A stretch of DNA of 64,000 bases from Oscheius onirici (GCA_932521025.1 OW051472.1:8184001-8248000); one strand, 5' to 3'. Shown: positions 1-15,481, counted from the first letter of the stretch. Made by a program: numbers and translations. The notes: generated by a model not told the origin, from the letters alone.

Positions 1-3000
1 TTTTTCTTTCTGGGTGGAGACAATTAGACAGGGAGAAGAAAGACAGAGAAAACTGGTTGGAATCACGCGTCATAATTTGATTACAGAACAGAACCACCTA
101 CAACTCCACGCCCTTAAATCTGTTTTCGTTTTAACCGAATACGGACTGCAGAAAAGGAAACAGTTCAGTCTCTGACTCAGACATTTTCTTTCGGGATGAT
201 GCCAACAAGAAAAATAAAAGAAAATAAGGCTCCGAAATAGAAAAGTAGCCGCTGGTGATAAGGAAGACGGGTGGACGCGTACCAGTACAATAATCTGAGT
301 GATGTCAGGACAAAAATAGACCGTAAGGAAGTAAAGGCTCCACAAACAATGGCACAAGTTCATTGGGTCCATCATTGAAAGTTTGTGAGTCAAAATACTC
401 GTCATTGAGTAAAAGTCTTTGTTCAAGCTCGGTGAGAACGGATTATCCGACAGCTGTTTCCCATCAAGTGACGTCCTAATCGACTCTCTCCCTCTCTCTC
501 TCGTCACTTGACAAAATATACCTGGATATGAAAGAAATGGCTTCAGAAAAGTACAGTAGAGGCAGAGTCAACAAGGATTAACAGATCGACCATTGTGATA
601 CGGTAAATAGAGAAGGAGGGTGACGTGAGGAAAGTCTCTTTACACGTAGTGGTGGTGGATCCGTCCTTGCGAGGTGACCCCAGACAGGATGGTCGTCCGA
701 TAAGATGTCTGACTGTTAACTTCTTTGTTCCCGACCCGAAATCCACCGGAAACAAACAGCGAGGTGTCACGATCGAACTACGCGACTCATAAATATTCCT
801 CCGGGAGGATTAGAGGAGGAATGAGAGAAGGAATGAGCTAGAGGACTGAATTTATAGGAGGCAAAGAGGAGCAGCTGAGTTTGCCACCCGCAAGCCACCC
901 TCGCCTGATAGAATTGGGAATGAGGAGACGTGCGCAAAAGAGAGAAGGAAACAGGTGGAAACTTCTAAAATTACAAAACCAACTGGCGATAAATAGAAGT
1001 ACGGCGTCAGAGCAAGAAAAGGCTCCGCTGCGGCTGCGTCAATGGGATAGGAGAGCAAATACTCGCTCACAGTCAGGTAGAACAACAGCTCTGGAAGTTC
1101 GGAGCGTCTTCAGACAAGCCATATTTTCCGAGACGGGATAAATTATGACATCATACTGTTTTGAATATGTTTACAGACATCTGCTAAGAGACTCTCTCCC
1201 TCCCCCTGATTTATGTCCAATCTGAAAATAAAAACGTCTTCTGACCTGAATACAGCGTTGTAGAGCTGGTTGGCGAGGGAAGACGACATCTTCATCTCGC
1301 AGCTCATTTGCCCATCTCTTTCTGAATTATTTTCTTTGGAATTGAAGAGTATAGAGGTCGTGAGAAAGAATGAAATTTCGAGAGGAGATAATACCGTAAC
1401 CCTAGAAATTAGCACAGAGAACGAAGAGCGTGCTTCCGTAAACGAAAGAGACTCCCATGATATCATATAACCGGGTGGGCGTAAACATCGGACACTGAGA
1501 GTCCGGTCAGGAAATGAGACTCGTGGACGACTAAAGGTATGTCGACACATATCACAGCGACACATTGAGAGAGACCAAGTCAGAAAACACAAAGGGATCG
1601 GGCAGTTCGATTTAGTTCAGTACAGAGTGTGTATCTCACAAATATCAAATCACAATGTCTCACAAAATATACTGTACAAATTGTAATAAAAATCCACTCC
1701 ATTTTTCAATTTTAAGATAATTTTTATACTTTCCGGTGTTTTGCAAAGTTCTAGAAAGGGCTACAACTTTGCTGAGCGTTTAAAATCACTAAATTTTCTG
1801 TCTTATTAAAAAGGGAAAGAATTATTAAAAAGGGTAAGCTCTTTTTGAAGGATTCTAGTACAGCTTTTACGGGTAGATAAAGTAGGTCTGAGTCAGAGTA
1901 AATTCACAGAATTTGTCGTAATCCCTTTTCCGGAGAGAAAGATGTCTGATGACAAACGCTGATTGTAGACTACAAGATGATATTTATAAGCTTTATAATC
2001 CTTTTGACTTGCAGGGCTTCGCTCGAAAATTGGAAAGACTGGCAAAACAAACTGAAAATTATGCAACCGGTCTAATGCGCCTGACACATTCCTCTTGAAA
2101 GGCTGATGATTACGTCATCCCCAATTGAACATCAAAAGAGAGAGAAAAGAAGAAGGTAAAAGGGTACAGTAGTCAAATGACGTGAGAATCTATTGAGAAA
2201 GCCATCAAAAGGACGAATAAATGGCGTGGTTTCTAGGATATCCGACTTCTTGAAAGGAGAGGGGACGGGGGATAATTGCAAGAGGCAATCCCGGAGCATT
2301 CTCTTCAGAGTCACGTCATTTTGATAATGAGCCATTGGCATAGAGAAATAATGGGTGCAAAGAAATGTGACGGAGTGATAACGAGGCCCGAATTTTATTC
2401 ACAGCGACAAGATTGTCAGCTGCTTTTTTTTTGTGGCGAGGAGAACCTGTCCGGAAACAACAACAAAAAAAAGCTACGTGAACACGTGGGAAAAGGCCGC
2501 ACGATCAATAACCTCCAAGCCGAGACTCAATAGAAGCACGTCAACTGACGTCACTGGGAGGAGCCAGCTCGCCGCGTAATTGTCACATTCAGACAAATTC
2601 TCAACCAAAACTATTTCCTTCGAGAGAACTTTTTGAAGAAGAAGAAGAAGAAGAAGTGAAAAGAGGAGGGAACTTGACCAATTTGATTAATTAGGAAGGG
2701 CCGAGTGAGCACGAAATATCACACTCTCAGCCGGATTAATTGGCTCTTTCTTCAAAGCCGTGGATGTCCATATCCAAGCTCTCTAATAGGCCAATTTAGG
2801 GAAGGTCAAAACATCGTGACGAATGTAGTAGGAGGCAGTTAGGAGTGCTCGAGTAGAGCCATTCCCTCGAGTCCATTTATGTGAAAGTGAGAGCGTGTAA
2901 GGACAGAGATGATGTCACCCAGGAGAAAGGAAATTCGAGAATCTCTGAAAAAATAAGCAGACAAATATTTCTTGAAGGGAGCAAGAAAAGATACATAATT

Positions 3001-3385
3001 TATCAGAATCTGCAAGAGAGATTCTTTGCTCTTTCCAGAGAATGAGTGGGTTCCTGTCATGGCCAGCGTCGACGTCACGGGGACAAAAGAAAATGAGCAT
3101 AAAATTCATTTGTCAGCGACTACACATACAAGTTAAAGACGAAAAAAAAGGTTAAGGCTCGGTTGAGAACAAGTATACTCTCTAGGCACCAATTGCGAAA
3201 GAACGATCGAATCTCGAAGAGTTTCACCGAGACTTTGAGAAGACTTAGGAAGGTATTCGGGGAGAAGGAAAGTGAAAGAGAAAGAGACCAGTAAATGGAC
3301 CTAAGCCTACAGAAAAACACAAGGAAACGCGTGTGGACAACCCGTAAATGGACCACAGGTCCGTACAAAAAAAGATAACAAAGGC
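1..3385. other. Gene-poor region, no supported gene
   Basis: No stretch here shows a run of open exons joined by plausible splice sites, and none of the short ORFs resembles a known family. It lies downstream (3') of the EAT-20-like gene, which is on the minus strand. Visible local structure is limited to a (GAA)n microsatellite at 2635-2656 and an imperfect tandem A/T-rich repeat near 1803-1835 (two copies of a unit like ATTATTAAAAAGGG). It may hold 3' regulatory sequence for the EAT-20-like gene or promoter sequence for a gene left of the window. Confidence 0.5.
2635..2656. repeat. (GAA)n microsatellite
   Basis: A run of about seven uninterrupted GAA triplets in non-coding sequence. It is a simple trinucleotide repeat with no sign of coding. 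Confidence 0.9.
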
Positions 3386-6312
<2,927 letters not shown>

Positions 6313-9091
6313 TAAGCACGCGAGGAGCACATCCGGCTATCGGAACGGCTGACAGATTCAAATATCAAATAATGGACGGGAGCCACACGCGCCAAGAGAG
6401 GCAATGACAGCCGCCGATAGTCTTGCGCAATCTGTACTGAGCCGGTTCGGCCAAAAGTTCATCTTTGAAATATTTTACGAAAGACATCTCAGTTCCCGTT
6501 ACGTAGACCAGAAAGTGTTTGTATTCGCTCAAAAAGGAACCGTGTCCGGTCAGCTCAAAAAATGTCCCCCGCGTGTCTAGTTCCTACCAACGATTGCCGG
6601 TGGCCATCTACACACAACGTGTTACTAGATTTGGGCCGGATCAGACGGCACTTTAAAAGGGGTGGTTACGAGTCGGAAAAACTCGACAAACCTGAGGTAT
6701 TCATAGCTGCCAATCCATGGCAGACTCGACTCTTCGACAAGCCACACAGCTCGTCCGGAGGTCGCATTGTCAAAATGTAAAGAACTGTCATCGTCGGATT
6801 GACCCAGTGCTAGTGAAAACAATCCTAAAAGACGTTAACTTTTCTTGTAAAAATATACCCGCAAAGAGGAGAAGCCGTACAAGACGGTGAGTGTCGTCTA
6901 CCATCACTTTTCGGTATCTTCGTTTCTCCTGTTATCTCATAAAGTGACAGGGATTCTTCTGAAAAGGGAGAGTCTGGTCGAAACAAGAAGGAGAAAAGAG
7001 GCAGTTAATAGAGATGTATGGTCGAAACCGGATCGAGACCTGATGAGACGAGGGATATCGATTTGACAAGGTCATAACGCTGTACTGATTTTTGTACAAT
7101 CGAGAGTAGGGGGAAAGCGAGATTCTGATTGGGTAATTGGAGGTATGGTCAGCTCGATAACGAGCAGCTCGACGAAGGGATACTGGAACTACAGAGGGAA
7201 GGTGGAGAGAAGACAGAACCTTGAGTACCACTAACTGACTCAGTTGAAAAAGAACTCAGAAAAAAGGGACTGTGAGGGATCCGTATAGTACTCCTTGGAG
7301 CAGCTTACCCGTGAAAAAGGCATGAGAAGAGCCCAAGTTGAGAGGGCGAATCGTGAGAGCGCCGCCGCAAAAGAGGAAGGGGGCGGGGTCTCAGGCGACC
7401 ACAGAGAGACGGTCGTGCCTCGACGATAGCCCTACGAAATCGTAACCATTACGCGGATTAAGTCAATTGGCTGCGAGAATGCAGAACAACACCTCAATCC
7501 AGACAGAAAGTGGCCGCAATGATTGGGCATGTTTTCGGTGGTGGCAAATGTGTGGCAGGCGATTGTAAACGGAAGTCATAAACTGACAGCCGATATTCTA
7601 AACAAACGAGGACAGAAAACAGCAGACGTCGAGATTAACCCGGATCTTGAGAAATATACAAACAGACACACCCTGTGTGTCCTTAATTGAGGAGTGGACT
7701 GGATGTCGTTTAGCGGGATAACAGATGGATCAGTCAGAAGTTCAAAAAAACAGCTGCGGCTGGCTTGGAGGAGCTCTGAAGACGAAAAAAGTGGTAGAGA
7801 TCCGTTACGGGCCGTCTCAAATGCAACTTGGGTCAACAGGAGGGACAATGTCTGTACTCGGGCGATTCATAGCCGAAAGGGACAAACACGCAACAGACTC
7901 CCTGAGGGCACTGAGACAGAAATAAGAGACATCTGACCCTGGGAAAAGTTAGAAAAAGTCTGGACGCTTCAAAGGATTCCAATGGGTCAACGGCCTGTAA
8001 CCTTGCTTCGAGGACGATTCATTAAAGAAGAATCTTGTAGTTCAATCGAGTGGAAAAGAATCTGGACTAGATAAAAAGAAAACTGAAGAGGAAAATTGGC
8101 AAGAGTCGAGTGGCTCTGAAGACGAGAGATCTGGAACTGACGACCCTGAAGACCTGTCTGTTGTTGTAAAAAGTTCGGGTTCACAGCTGAGAGAGAAGAC
8201 GGATAAATGGGAGCGTCCTCTCTCCTCTAAGACCGTACAAGGTCGACTAATCGATACGCCAATTTTACGGCTATTTGGGTCTAATTACTGGAGAGAAGAG
8301 TACAACTGGAGGGCGAGAAAAGAACTGAAACCCGAGCACTGATGGCTACTTATTTGACCGGAACCGCTTTGTTTGCTAGTGACTAGAAAATGATGGGACT
8401 TTGTGTGACTCACGAGCTGGTCGAAGAGAGTGGCCTACTGTTTGATTTTCAGTGACCGGTAGCGAAGAGAAACATGTTAATTCCAGGGTCAACAAAGGGC
8501 GGATGCCGAGATGGAAACAGAGACGAGTTTTAGAGACAAGAGGGTCAAGAGGACACGTCAGTTTGCTCACGGAGAATTAGAGACATGAGTGGGATCATGT
8601 TCTCAAATGTTGATTGAAATGCACTGACTCATTGCGAAGAATGGTCAGCGGACACGGAACAAAACGTGTGAAGGTGTAAGGCCGAACGGCCGCCGTCAGG
8701 GCCGTTCCCATTCGAATCGCTACCTATTTATGCCACTTTCGCCGTCTTAGCTATGTGCCTTGGAACATTTTGACTTTAGGAGAAGAAACTGGGAGAGTAA
8801 GTAACGAGGGCGAGCGGTAGAGAAAACGAAGAAGACTCCGCCTTGTCACGGAGGTGGAAGACAGCTGTCAGAACCGACGACGTGCACGCACGGAACACGG
8901 CCAAACAAAGGCTTCCAACACTTTTCTCTCTGCAATTGCTGAACTATCACGTGGGTCCGAAAAAGCTTTTAATTGACTCGACGTAACTGCTCAAGCAAAC
9001 TATATTGTGCCGTGCCAATCTCATGAGATTGGACTGCTGGAAAAAACACAAGACTGGAAGAAATAACAACTGTTTATCAAATACCAACAAA
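6313..9091. other. Intergenic region, 2.8 kb
   Basis: No ORF here resembles a known protein and I found no chain of exons. It contains a GC-rich patch near 7370-7440 (gggcggggtc) and a small palindromic GGCC-rich patch near 8680-8705. Either could be promoter elements for the EAT-20-like gene. No tRNA A/B boxes were recognised. Confidence 0.5.
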
Positions 9092-10435
9092 CTACACGCG
9101 TGTTCCGAGCTCACGGGCCTTGGCTCTTTCTAGCTTCTGCTTGCGGGCATCAGAACGAGCAGACATGATTCCTCCTCCCCAGTGCTTCCTGATTTCATCG
9201 CCACGCTCGTTGAAGTTCGTGTTGACGGTCTCGACGATCTTGGACAGGTTGGAGCGATCCTCACTGGAATTTTAGTATAACCTGACAACAAAATCAAGAT
9301 TTACGGATTGACTTCGGTAAGAGCCAGAGCAGCGACGGTTCTCCTGCGGACAACACGTCCGAGGACAGCCTTTCCCTTGACGATGGCGTATGGGACGTTG
9401 AATTTGCGGCACAGGGCTGGCAGGAAGATGACAATCTCGATAGGGTCGACGTCGTGGGCAATCAGGACCAATTGAGCCTAAAATAAAAGGTGTAATGTGA
9501 ACAACGAAAAATAATGAAGATCTTAGGCTAGATGGTATCCGGAGTCTTGCTACTAGACTGCTTATAACAGCTAGTACACGCGAGCTCACTTTTTCTGGTT
9601 CCTGCTTTCACATGTCTTTCGAAGCTTCCTTCTTTACTCCACTCCAACCACCGTAGTTATGAATAAAAAATAAATTTACTTTGCGCGTCTCGACAAGTCG
9701 AGTGATGGTGTTAATTCCTTGACGAACGACCGGAGGACGCTTGGTGACCTCTTCAGTCTTCCCGGCAGCGCGAGCTTCAGCTCTGGCTCTCAGACGTTCT
9801 TTCTTCTGCTCCTTGGACTCGGGACGGTACTTGTCGAGGAGCTTAAAGGTCTGGGAGGCTGAAAACAACACGATTAGTTTTGAATACCAGATGAAAGAAT
9901 TGAATAGTTGAAGATATACCTCTCACAGTTTGGAATTATTGCAGCATCATGGCGTTTTTCAAACACTTAGCCGCTATCCAAACTTTTAAAAAACTACTAA
10001 CCGGTCTGCTTGTCAAGAGCAGTGCGGAACTGATTGACCGGGGGAGGAATCTTCAGACGCTTCTGGAGGACGGCCTTCTGACGCTGGAGACGGATGTACT
10101 TGGGCCACTTGACGAAACGAGTGAGGTCCTTCTTGGGCTGGATATCTCCTCCTATAAAGCGCAAATTAGAAGTTAGAAGGATAATAACGAACCGATGCGG
10201 AAGTTGCGGGTTCTTTTCTCGAAAAGAGGATTTTTGACCTCCTTCGGTGCCTGGGCAGCTCCGCGCATGGCGGCTGGAAGAGCAGCTACCTTCTTCTTAA
10301 CAATCTTCTTGGACGGCTGAAAAATAAAATACAATTAGGTAATAAACGTTTCAATCAAATTCTACGCTACTGGAATTTGGCCAAAATTCAAAGCTTTACG
10401 GGAAAGTTTGACATTGAAAAAAAAGCACTCACCAT
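9092..10435 (-). CDS. rpl-7A: 60S ribosomal protein L7a (eL8)
   Basis: Structural protein of the large cytosolic ribosomal subunit. The spliced product starts MPSKK, contains [42 protein letters not shown] and the L7Ae RNA-binding core ([30 protein letters not shown]), and ends with [14 protein letters not shown] then ELGTRV. It is full length and collinear with animal L7a. Exon 1 is only the ATG (10433-10435), split from the rest by an intron with GTGAGT donor; this single-codon first exon is common in ribosomal protein genes. Introns follow near 10152-10192, 9860-10001 and 9480-9680. The last is about 200 bp, unusually long here, and could host a snoRNA. It is divergent from the ZIP7-like gene and expected to be highly expressed. 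Confidence 0.97.
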
Positions 10436-10863
10436 GTTAGGTCTTGGATGTGACCGGATAATTATTTATCTACCTATGCTGGCTTCTGGCCTAAAATACG
10501 TCAAAATTGGCTGCGTATTTGCCTGAGTATCTCAATCTGGTCTCGTCACGATCTTTCACAATATCTAGGATTTGGCTCCTTTATTTATGTTAACGCGCGA
10601 ATTTAAAAACTTAGATTGAGAAGTGGTTGCTTTTCAGTCTTTTCTCCTTTTTTCTTCACAAAATATTTCTTCAACACTGAAAAGAACCACGTTCACCATT
10701 CCGTGCTCTATCTATTTTATCGTACTGTAGCGCTGCGTGTAAAACTACGTCAGTAGCCCGCGCTGGAACTTCAAGGTTCAAAATTAATTCTCCCCTTTCG
10801 TCTTTTCCTTATTTTTTTGTTTCTTCAGCTTCTTTTAAAAATTAAATGTGTTCAGAGCTCAAA
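10436..10863. promoter_or_regulatory. Divergent promoter between rpl-7A and the ZIP7 gene
   Basis: 428 bp separate the L7a start codon (-) from the ZIP7-like start codon (+), so both promoters must lie here. The right end carries a pyrimidine-rich stretch ending in TTCAG at about 10851-10859, just before the ZIP7 ATG, a possible trans-splice acceptor. No TATA box was recognised with confidence. Confidence 0.5.
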
Positions 10864-12426
10864 ATGGGTAAGGGCCTAGTGTTGCTGCTCGTGGTATCGA
10901 TTGAAGTCTACTGTCACACCCATAGCCACGAAGCGCCACATGCAAAATACGGCCGGGAAGTGAACGAGAAGGTTTTATTACGAATTTAACAAGTTACGTA
11001 TTTATTCATTACAGGCAGCAAAAGAGGGAACGTCACAGTCACATGGACATTCACACGAAGGCCACGGAGCAGGAGGATGTCCACATGCACACGCCCATTC
11101 TCATGGCGCCGAAGAAGATCACGGACATGCCCATGACCACGGTCATTCACACGAAGATCACGCTCATAGCCATGGACATGGTCACAGGTATATTTTTTTC
11201 AAGACATTTAATCAAAACGTCTTTGCACATCGTTTAAATGAATCACTTTCAGCCACGTAGCTCCAAGCAAGAGGAGTGTGGATCCTCATGAGTATCATTT
11301 CGAAGGTTCTCTCTCTTTTCTCAACGAACCTGTCACCAGAACTCAGTGGTTCTCGATTGGAGCCACTCTGCTCATCAGTGCCTTCCCCTGCCTCATCCTG
11401 TTCCTCATTCCAATCAATGTTAGCTTTTCCAGATTCTCTAATAACACTTGTTCAGGCCAACACTGGCGACTCGAACAATCTTCTAAAGGTCCTGCTTGCC
11501 TTCGGATCTGGAGGTCTTCTAGGAGATGCTTTCCTTCATCTGATTCCGCACGCTCAACCGGCCGGAGGTCATTCTCACAGCCATTCTCATAGTCACGATC
11601 ATGGAGAAGGACACAGCCACGACAATTCCGTAGGAATGTGGGTTCTAGGCGGAATTATCGCCTTTTTGGCCATCGAGAAAATTGTCCGTATTTTAAAAGG
11701 AGAACATGGACATGGCCATTCACACGGACACGGTCACAGCCACGGTGGAAAGGTTCGCCTTTTTCCAAATTTTTAATAGGAATAACATAGAAGGACAAAC
11801 AGTCTGATGATGAATCTGAGAAGGAGAAAACGAAAAAGGAAAAGAAAGACAAGAAGAAGGAAGAGGAAAAGCCCATCGCCAAAGAAGGAATAAAAATTGC
11901 CGCCTTCTTGAATCTGATCGCTGATTTGGCTCACAACTTCACAGACGGACTGGCGATTGGAGCCTCTTTCAGCGCTGGAACGAAGATCGGACTTGTGACG
12001 ACGGTAACAGTGCTGGTTCACGAAGTTCCCCACGAAATTGGAGATTTCGCTATTCTTGTCCGCTCCGGCTATTCCAAATACAAGGTAATTTCTTTTTATT
12101 TCATTCATAACATTTATTTTCAAGGCCATGGGATTCCAACTTATCACGGCCGTTGGAGCTCTCGCCGGATGCATTCTTTCCCTTTGGGCCAGCAACGCCG
12201 GAGATCTCGCTGAAGCCGCTGGCGCTAGCTGGGTTCTTCCTTTCACAGGTTTCTTTTTTTCATGGCTAAAATAGAAAAAATTTCAGCCGGTGGATTCATC
12301 TACATTGCCACCGTTTCCGTTATTCCTGAGCTCCTTGAAAATTCTTCTCTCTGGCAATCATTCAAAGAGGTTTTCGCCATTCTTATCGGCATCTTCCTCA
12401 TGTATCTCATTGCACTTTACGAATGA
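10864..12426 (+). CDS. ZIP7/SLC39A7-like zinc transporter
   Basis: Zinc exporter from the ER/Golgi to the cytosol. Seven exons join cleanly (10864-10971, 11015-11187, 11253-11418, 11456-11752, 11791-12084, 12125-12248, 12287-12426). The protein has a signal peptide ([15 protein letters not shown]), a very His-rich luminal N-terminus, a second His-rich block in the loop between TM3 and TM4 ([14 protein letters not shown]) followed by a Lys/Glu-rich stretch, and the ZIP signatures [10 protein letters not shown] (TM4) and [10 protein letters not shown] (TM5), the metal-binding HEXPHE site of the LIV-1/ZIP7 group. It ends in a final TM ([16 protein letters not shown]). Its His-loop arrangement and motif match C. 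elegans zipt-7 and human SLC39A7. It is probably the first gene of an operon with RFC4, which starts 186 bp downstream. Confidence 0.95.
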
Positions 12427-12570
12427 GCTGTAGTATTTTATTGTAGAATCTAAATTATCACGCTTCTGGTCTATATTTTTCTTGTAAATTGTATCAAAGG
12501 TTCATATTACGAATGAAGGTGAAGGGTACATCTTTTTTAAATAGTCCAGTAATCTTCTGTTCGTTACTTT

Positions 12571-12587
12571 GTTCCTTTTTTTTACAG
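12571..12587 (+). promoter_or_regulatory. Probable trans-splice acceptor before RFC4
   Basis: A polypyrimidine tract ending in TTTACAG sits 24 nt upstream of the RFC4 ATG and no cis donor precedes it in the short intergenic gap. In nematode operons this is where a spliced leader would be added to the downstream mRNA. Inference from position and motif. Confidence 0.55.
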
Positions 12588-12611
12588 ACGAAAAAGTGAC
12601 AGAAATCTCAG

Positions 12612-13912
12612 ATGAATAGCTTCTTTGCTCCCAAACGACAGGCGGAGGCTGGCGCTGTAAAGACAACGAAGCCTCTTCAGGATCGAGTACCCTGGGTTGA
12701 GAAATAGTGAGTTTTCTTTCCTTTTTTTTAATATAAACTATTTCCAGCCGTCCAAAGACTGTTGACGATTTAGTCTTCCAAAACGAGGTTGTAGCTGTGC
12801 TAAAGAAAGTTCTCGACGGAGCCGACGTCAGTTTTCCTCTATTTCAAACTAAAAGCTATTTTACAGCTCCCAAATCTGCTCTTCTATGGACCTCCAGGAA
12901 CGGGGAAAACATCAGCAGCAGTGGCGATGTGTCGTCAAATGTTCAAGACCACAGATTTGTACAAGGATCGCGTTCTGGAAATGAATGCTTCCGATGAACG
13001 AGGAATTCAAATTGTTAGAACTAAGGTTTTGTATTGCTTTTTCTCTTTTTTAAAGTCTAAATTTAGATCAAAGATTTCGCCCAAAGGGCAGTTGCCCCAA
13101 CATCTCTTGGCGGAAAATGTGCTGCTCTTAAAATTGTCATTCTTGATGAGGCCGACGCCATGACTCATGCTGCGCAAGCTGCAATGCGCAGAACTATGGA
13201 AAAGTACAGCAAGACAACAAGGTTTATCAGTTCTCCTACAACTTCTCAATTGAGTGTTCAGATTCTTCTTAATCTGTAACTACATCTCCCGTATCATCGA
13301 TCCTCTGACGTCACGTTGTGCCAAATTCCGATTCAAGGCTCTTCCGACGAAGGACCAGCTGGAAAGACTCACATTTATCTGCAAACAAGAAGACGTCGAT
13401 ATGGCCGAGGAATCGCTAAACATTCTGATCGAGCTTTGTGAAGGAGATCTCCGCAAATCCATCACCTATCTCCAGTCTCTAGCCTACAGCAAAAGTGTCG
13501 TCGATCCCAATTTCATCCGTAACATGACCGGTCGCATTGATGACGATGTAGTCAACGAACTTTTGAGTGCTTGTCGCTCGCTCGATCCAGACACTGTCAT
13601 TGCTGCCGTTGAACAAGTCCGTCGCCAGGTAAGCATCATCTTTTTTTTTGTAAAAACAAGTTTACTTTTAGGGTCATTCAGCTCGCCAGTTCCTGATGCA
13701 ATTCTATGAGCCACTGATGCAACACGAAGAGCTTAGCGATTTCCAGAAGGCTGTCATCTTTGAAAAAATTGCAGTAATTTTGTTCGAGAAGTTCTTTGCG
13801 AACAATACCGGTTTAGGTTTGCGAATCTCGTCTTCTAGACGGTGCTGATGAATTTCCTCAACTTTTGGACTTGACCTTCTGCATACTCGAGCAGTTCAAG
13901 AGCGTCAACTGA
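12612..13912 (+). CDS. rfc-4: Replication factor C subunit 4 (37-kDa type clamp loader)
   Basis: AAA+ ATPase subunit of the RFC complex that loads PCNA in DNA replication and repair. The product starts [10 protein letters not shown] and shows the RFC box ([20 protein letters not shown]), Walker A (YGPPGTGKT), [12 protein letters not shown], Walker B ([11 protein letters not shown]), [18 protein letters not shown] (SRC-side region) and [21 protein letters not shown]. The C-terminal collar ends in [14 protein letters not shown] then FKSVN. DGADE-QL and the order of motifs match RFC4 rather than RFC2/3/5. About seven exons; the last intron is 13774-13816, and removing it restores the DGAD frame. 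Same strand and 186 bp behind the ZIP7-like gene, so probably co-transcribed; convergent with the next gene. Confidence 0.95.
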
Positions 13913-14072
13913 ATCTTCCTTCTTTTTCAATCTACAGGTCTCACATTTACACGTTTCTTCTCCCCGACCTCAACCTCGCTCTACGGTTTTTTTTGTATCT
14001 CATTCCCCGTATAAAAATTTCCACTTTTCTCGAACGAAAGTCCTGAGATTTATAAGCTGAAATTGTATCAAA

Positions 14073-15481
14073 TTATGTTGGCTGTCGCGATGGTTGAGGG
14101 GTGGTACCGGGAGAAGGGCCTTGTGAAAGAGAACCCCGAGAAATACTCAAAACTTTCGCAACGGGCGGATCCTCCGGAGCTCTTTGTAGCTTTTCAACTT
14201 CCTTCTGGCGTTCTTCCTGCAAAACACGATTTTGAGAATCAAAATAGGCAGGGGAGCACCTCGACGACGGAAATATCAAAAGGCATTGGTCCGAGACCGA
14301 GTAAACGCTCCTCGCTCAAGCAACAAGCAGACATTTTGGGCGCTGCTTCGGATTCAAGAGACGTCTGTTCTGAAATTTAACCACTAACCAAAAAAAGACT
14401 GAAACTCACTGGTAGCCGGAAGAGAAGAAGTAGAAACTCGAGTGGTAATCGGTGGTTTTTGGATTGCCGGCTGTGACTGTCGTCGGATATATTCTTGGCC
14501 TGAAAGGACCTAATCCATCGCATAGAAAAAGACAGGAAATGAGACATAAATTCGGCAACGAGAAACAATTAATTTTTGGTGGCTCCTCCTCCCCTCTCCC
14601 TCCCAGCTGTTCTTCAATAATGACGACTGCCGGTTTCAACGAATTGATGTTCTCAATAGCCATGGGCGTCAATTTGTTCATTTTACTTCTAATCGGAGCC
14701 ATTATTCTCTGTTGCTGTACGGGTCTCTGTGAGGATCCCTACGACGATCAGAACGCGACCAGATGTGATAGTTCGGATAGTGATCAGTCGGAGGAGCCAG
14801 CCAGTAAACTATAACTTATTCGGGTTTGATCAATGTGTAAAATCAATATATTTTGTCCTAGACCTTGTTCAGCCGAATCCAGAATATGTGTGGGTCTTTA
14901 TATCGACGCTACAAGAAAAAGTTCCAGAGGCCGAAGAGCGTTTAGCATATCCTACCGTACTCCCAAGAATGATAGCCTTGAATGTATGTCATAAAGCTGA
15001 GAAGGGTCTGTTTTGTCATTCGTGTTCATTTGACTTATTAATTTCTCCTCAAAATCTAACGGTTTCCGTCTTCATAACCTACGTTAGCTGTCAAAAAATG
15101 TGACCATTTCCGGGACCCGAGAAACTTCACAGATATCTTGGAATTTCAGCAGTTTAGATCTATCGCAAGTTTCTTTAATTCCCTTTTATGACCGACAACA
15201 TTATCTGTCACTTTAAGAACTAAGAAACACAGAAAGTACTTACTTTTTCCTTCGATTGTCGCCACATTCATCGACGGTCGTCTCGGAGGTGGACCCTTCT
15301 CCAGATCTTGAGCAGAACTTCTTCTGAATAACTCTTCATTTGCATCAGCTCAAAAGACTGACTTTCTCTTCTGACTCTCAATAAACTCTTGCATAAGTTG
15401 AATGATTTTGTAGACGGTGAAAGCGAGTGAAGGAATGGAAATGATGATGATGACAACGGCCAGCCAAGAGGGTAGTTCCAT
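14073..15481 (-). CDS. Unknown single-pass membrane protein, 180 aa
   Basis: Not recognised. Five exons join in one frame: 15363-15481, 15244-15323, 14410-14499, 14260-14369 and 14073-14216, total 543 nt. The ATG at 15479-15481 follows an acceptor-like GATTTTAG four nt upstream, consistent with trans-splicing. The protein has a short N-terminus, one hydrophobic helix (LAVVIIIISIPSLAFTVY, residues about 6-23), then a basic KRKR stretch and a long hydrophilic tail: PPPRRPS, a QPAIQKPPITTR segment, an acidic-basic stretch (EEERQKEVEKLQ) and a Ser/Pro-rich end (GPSPGTTPQPSRQPT). The positive-inside rule suggests the tail is cytosolic. The third intron (14500-15243) is unusually long and contains a small ORF on the opposite strand. 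All junctions use GT-AG with consistent phase, which is the main evidence that it is real. Confidence 0.6.
14620..14814 (+). CDS. Putative 64-aa membrane microprotein nested in an intron
   Basis: A single-exon ORF from an ATG just after a pyrimidine tract ending CCCAG. The protein has one strong hydrophobic segment (MGVNLFILLLIGAIILCCC, residues about 15-33) with a Cys cluster at its end, then an acidic Ser/Asp/Glu tail (CEDPYDD, SSDSDQSEEP). No family recognised. It lies wholly inside a long intron of the opposite-strand membrane protein gene. The hydrophobic helix next to a palmitoylation-like CCC makes it plausible, but length alone cannot exclude chance. Confidence 0.35.
   Translation: MTTAGFNELMFSIAMGVNLFILLLIGAIILCCCTGLCEDPYDDQNATRCDSSDSDQSEEPASKL

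Noticed and set aside
1143-1592. 149-codon minus-strand ORF
   Set aside because: No domain or splice context; low support.
9860-10001. C/D box snoRNA in the second L7a intron
   Set aside because: A C-box-like ATGATG is present, but no D box (CTGA) is correctly placed.
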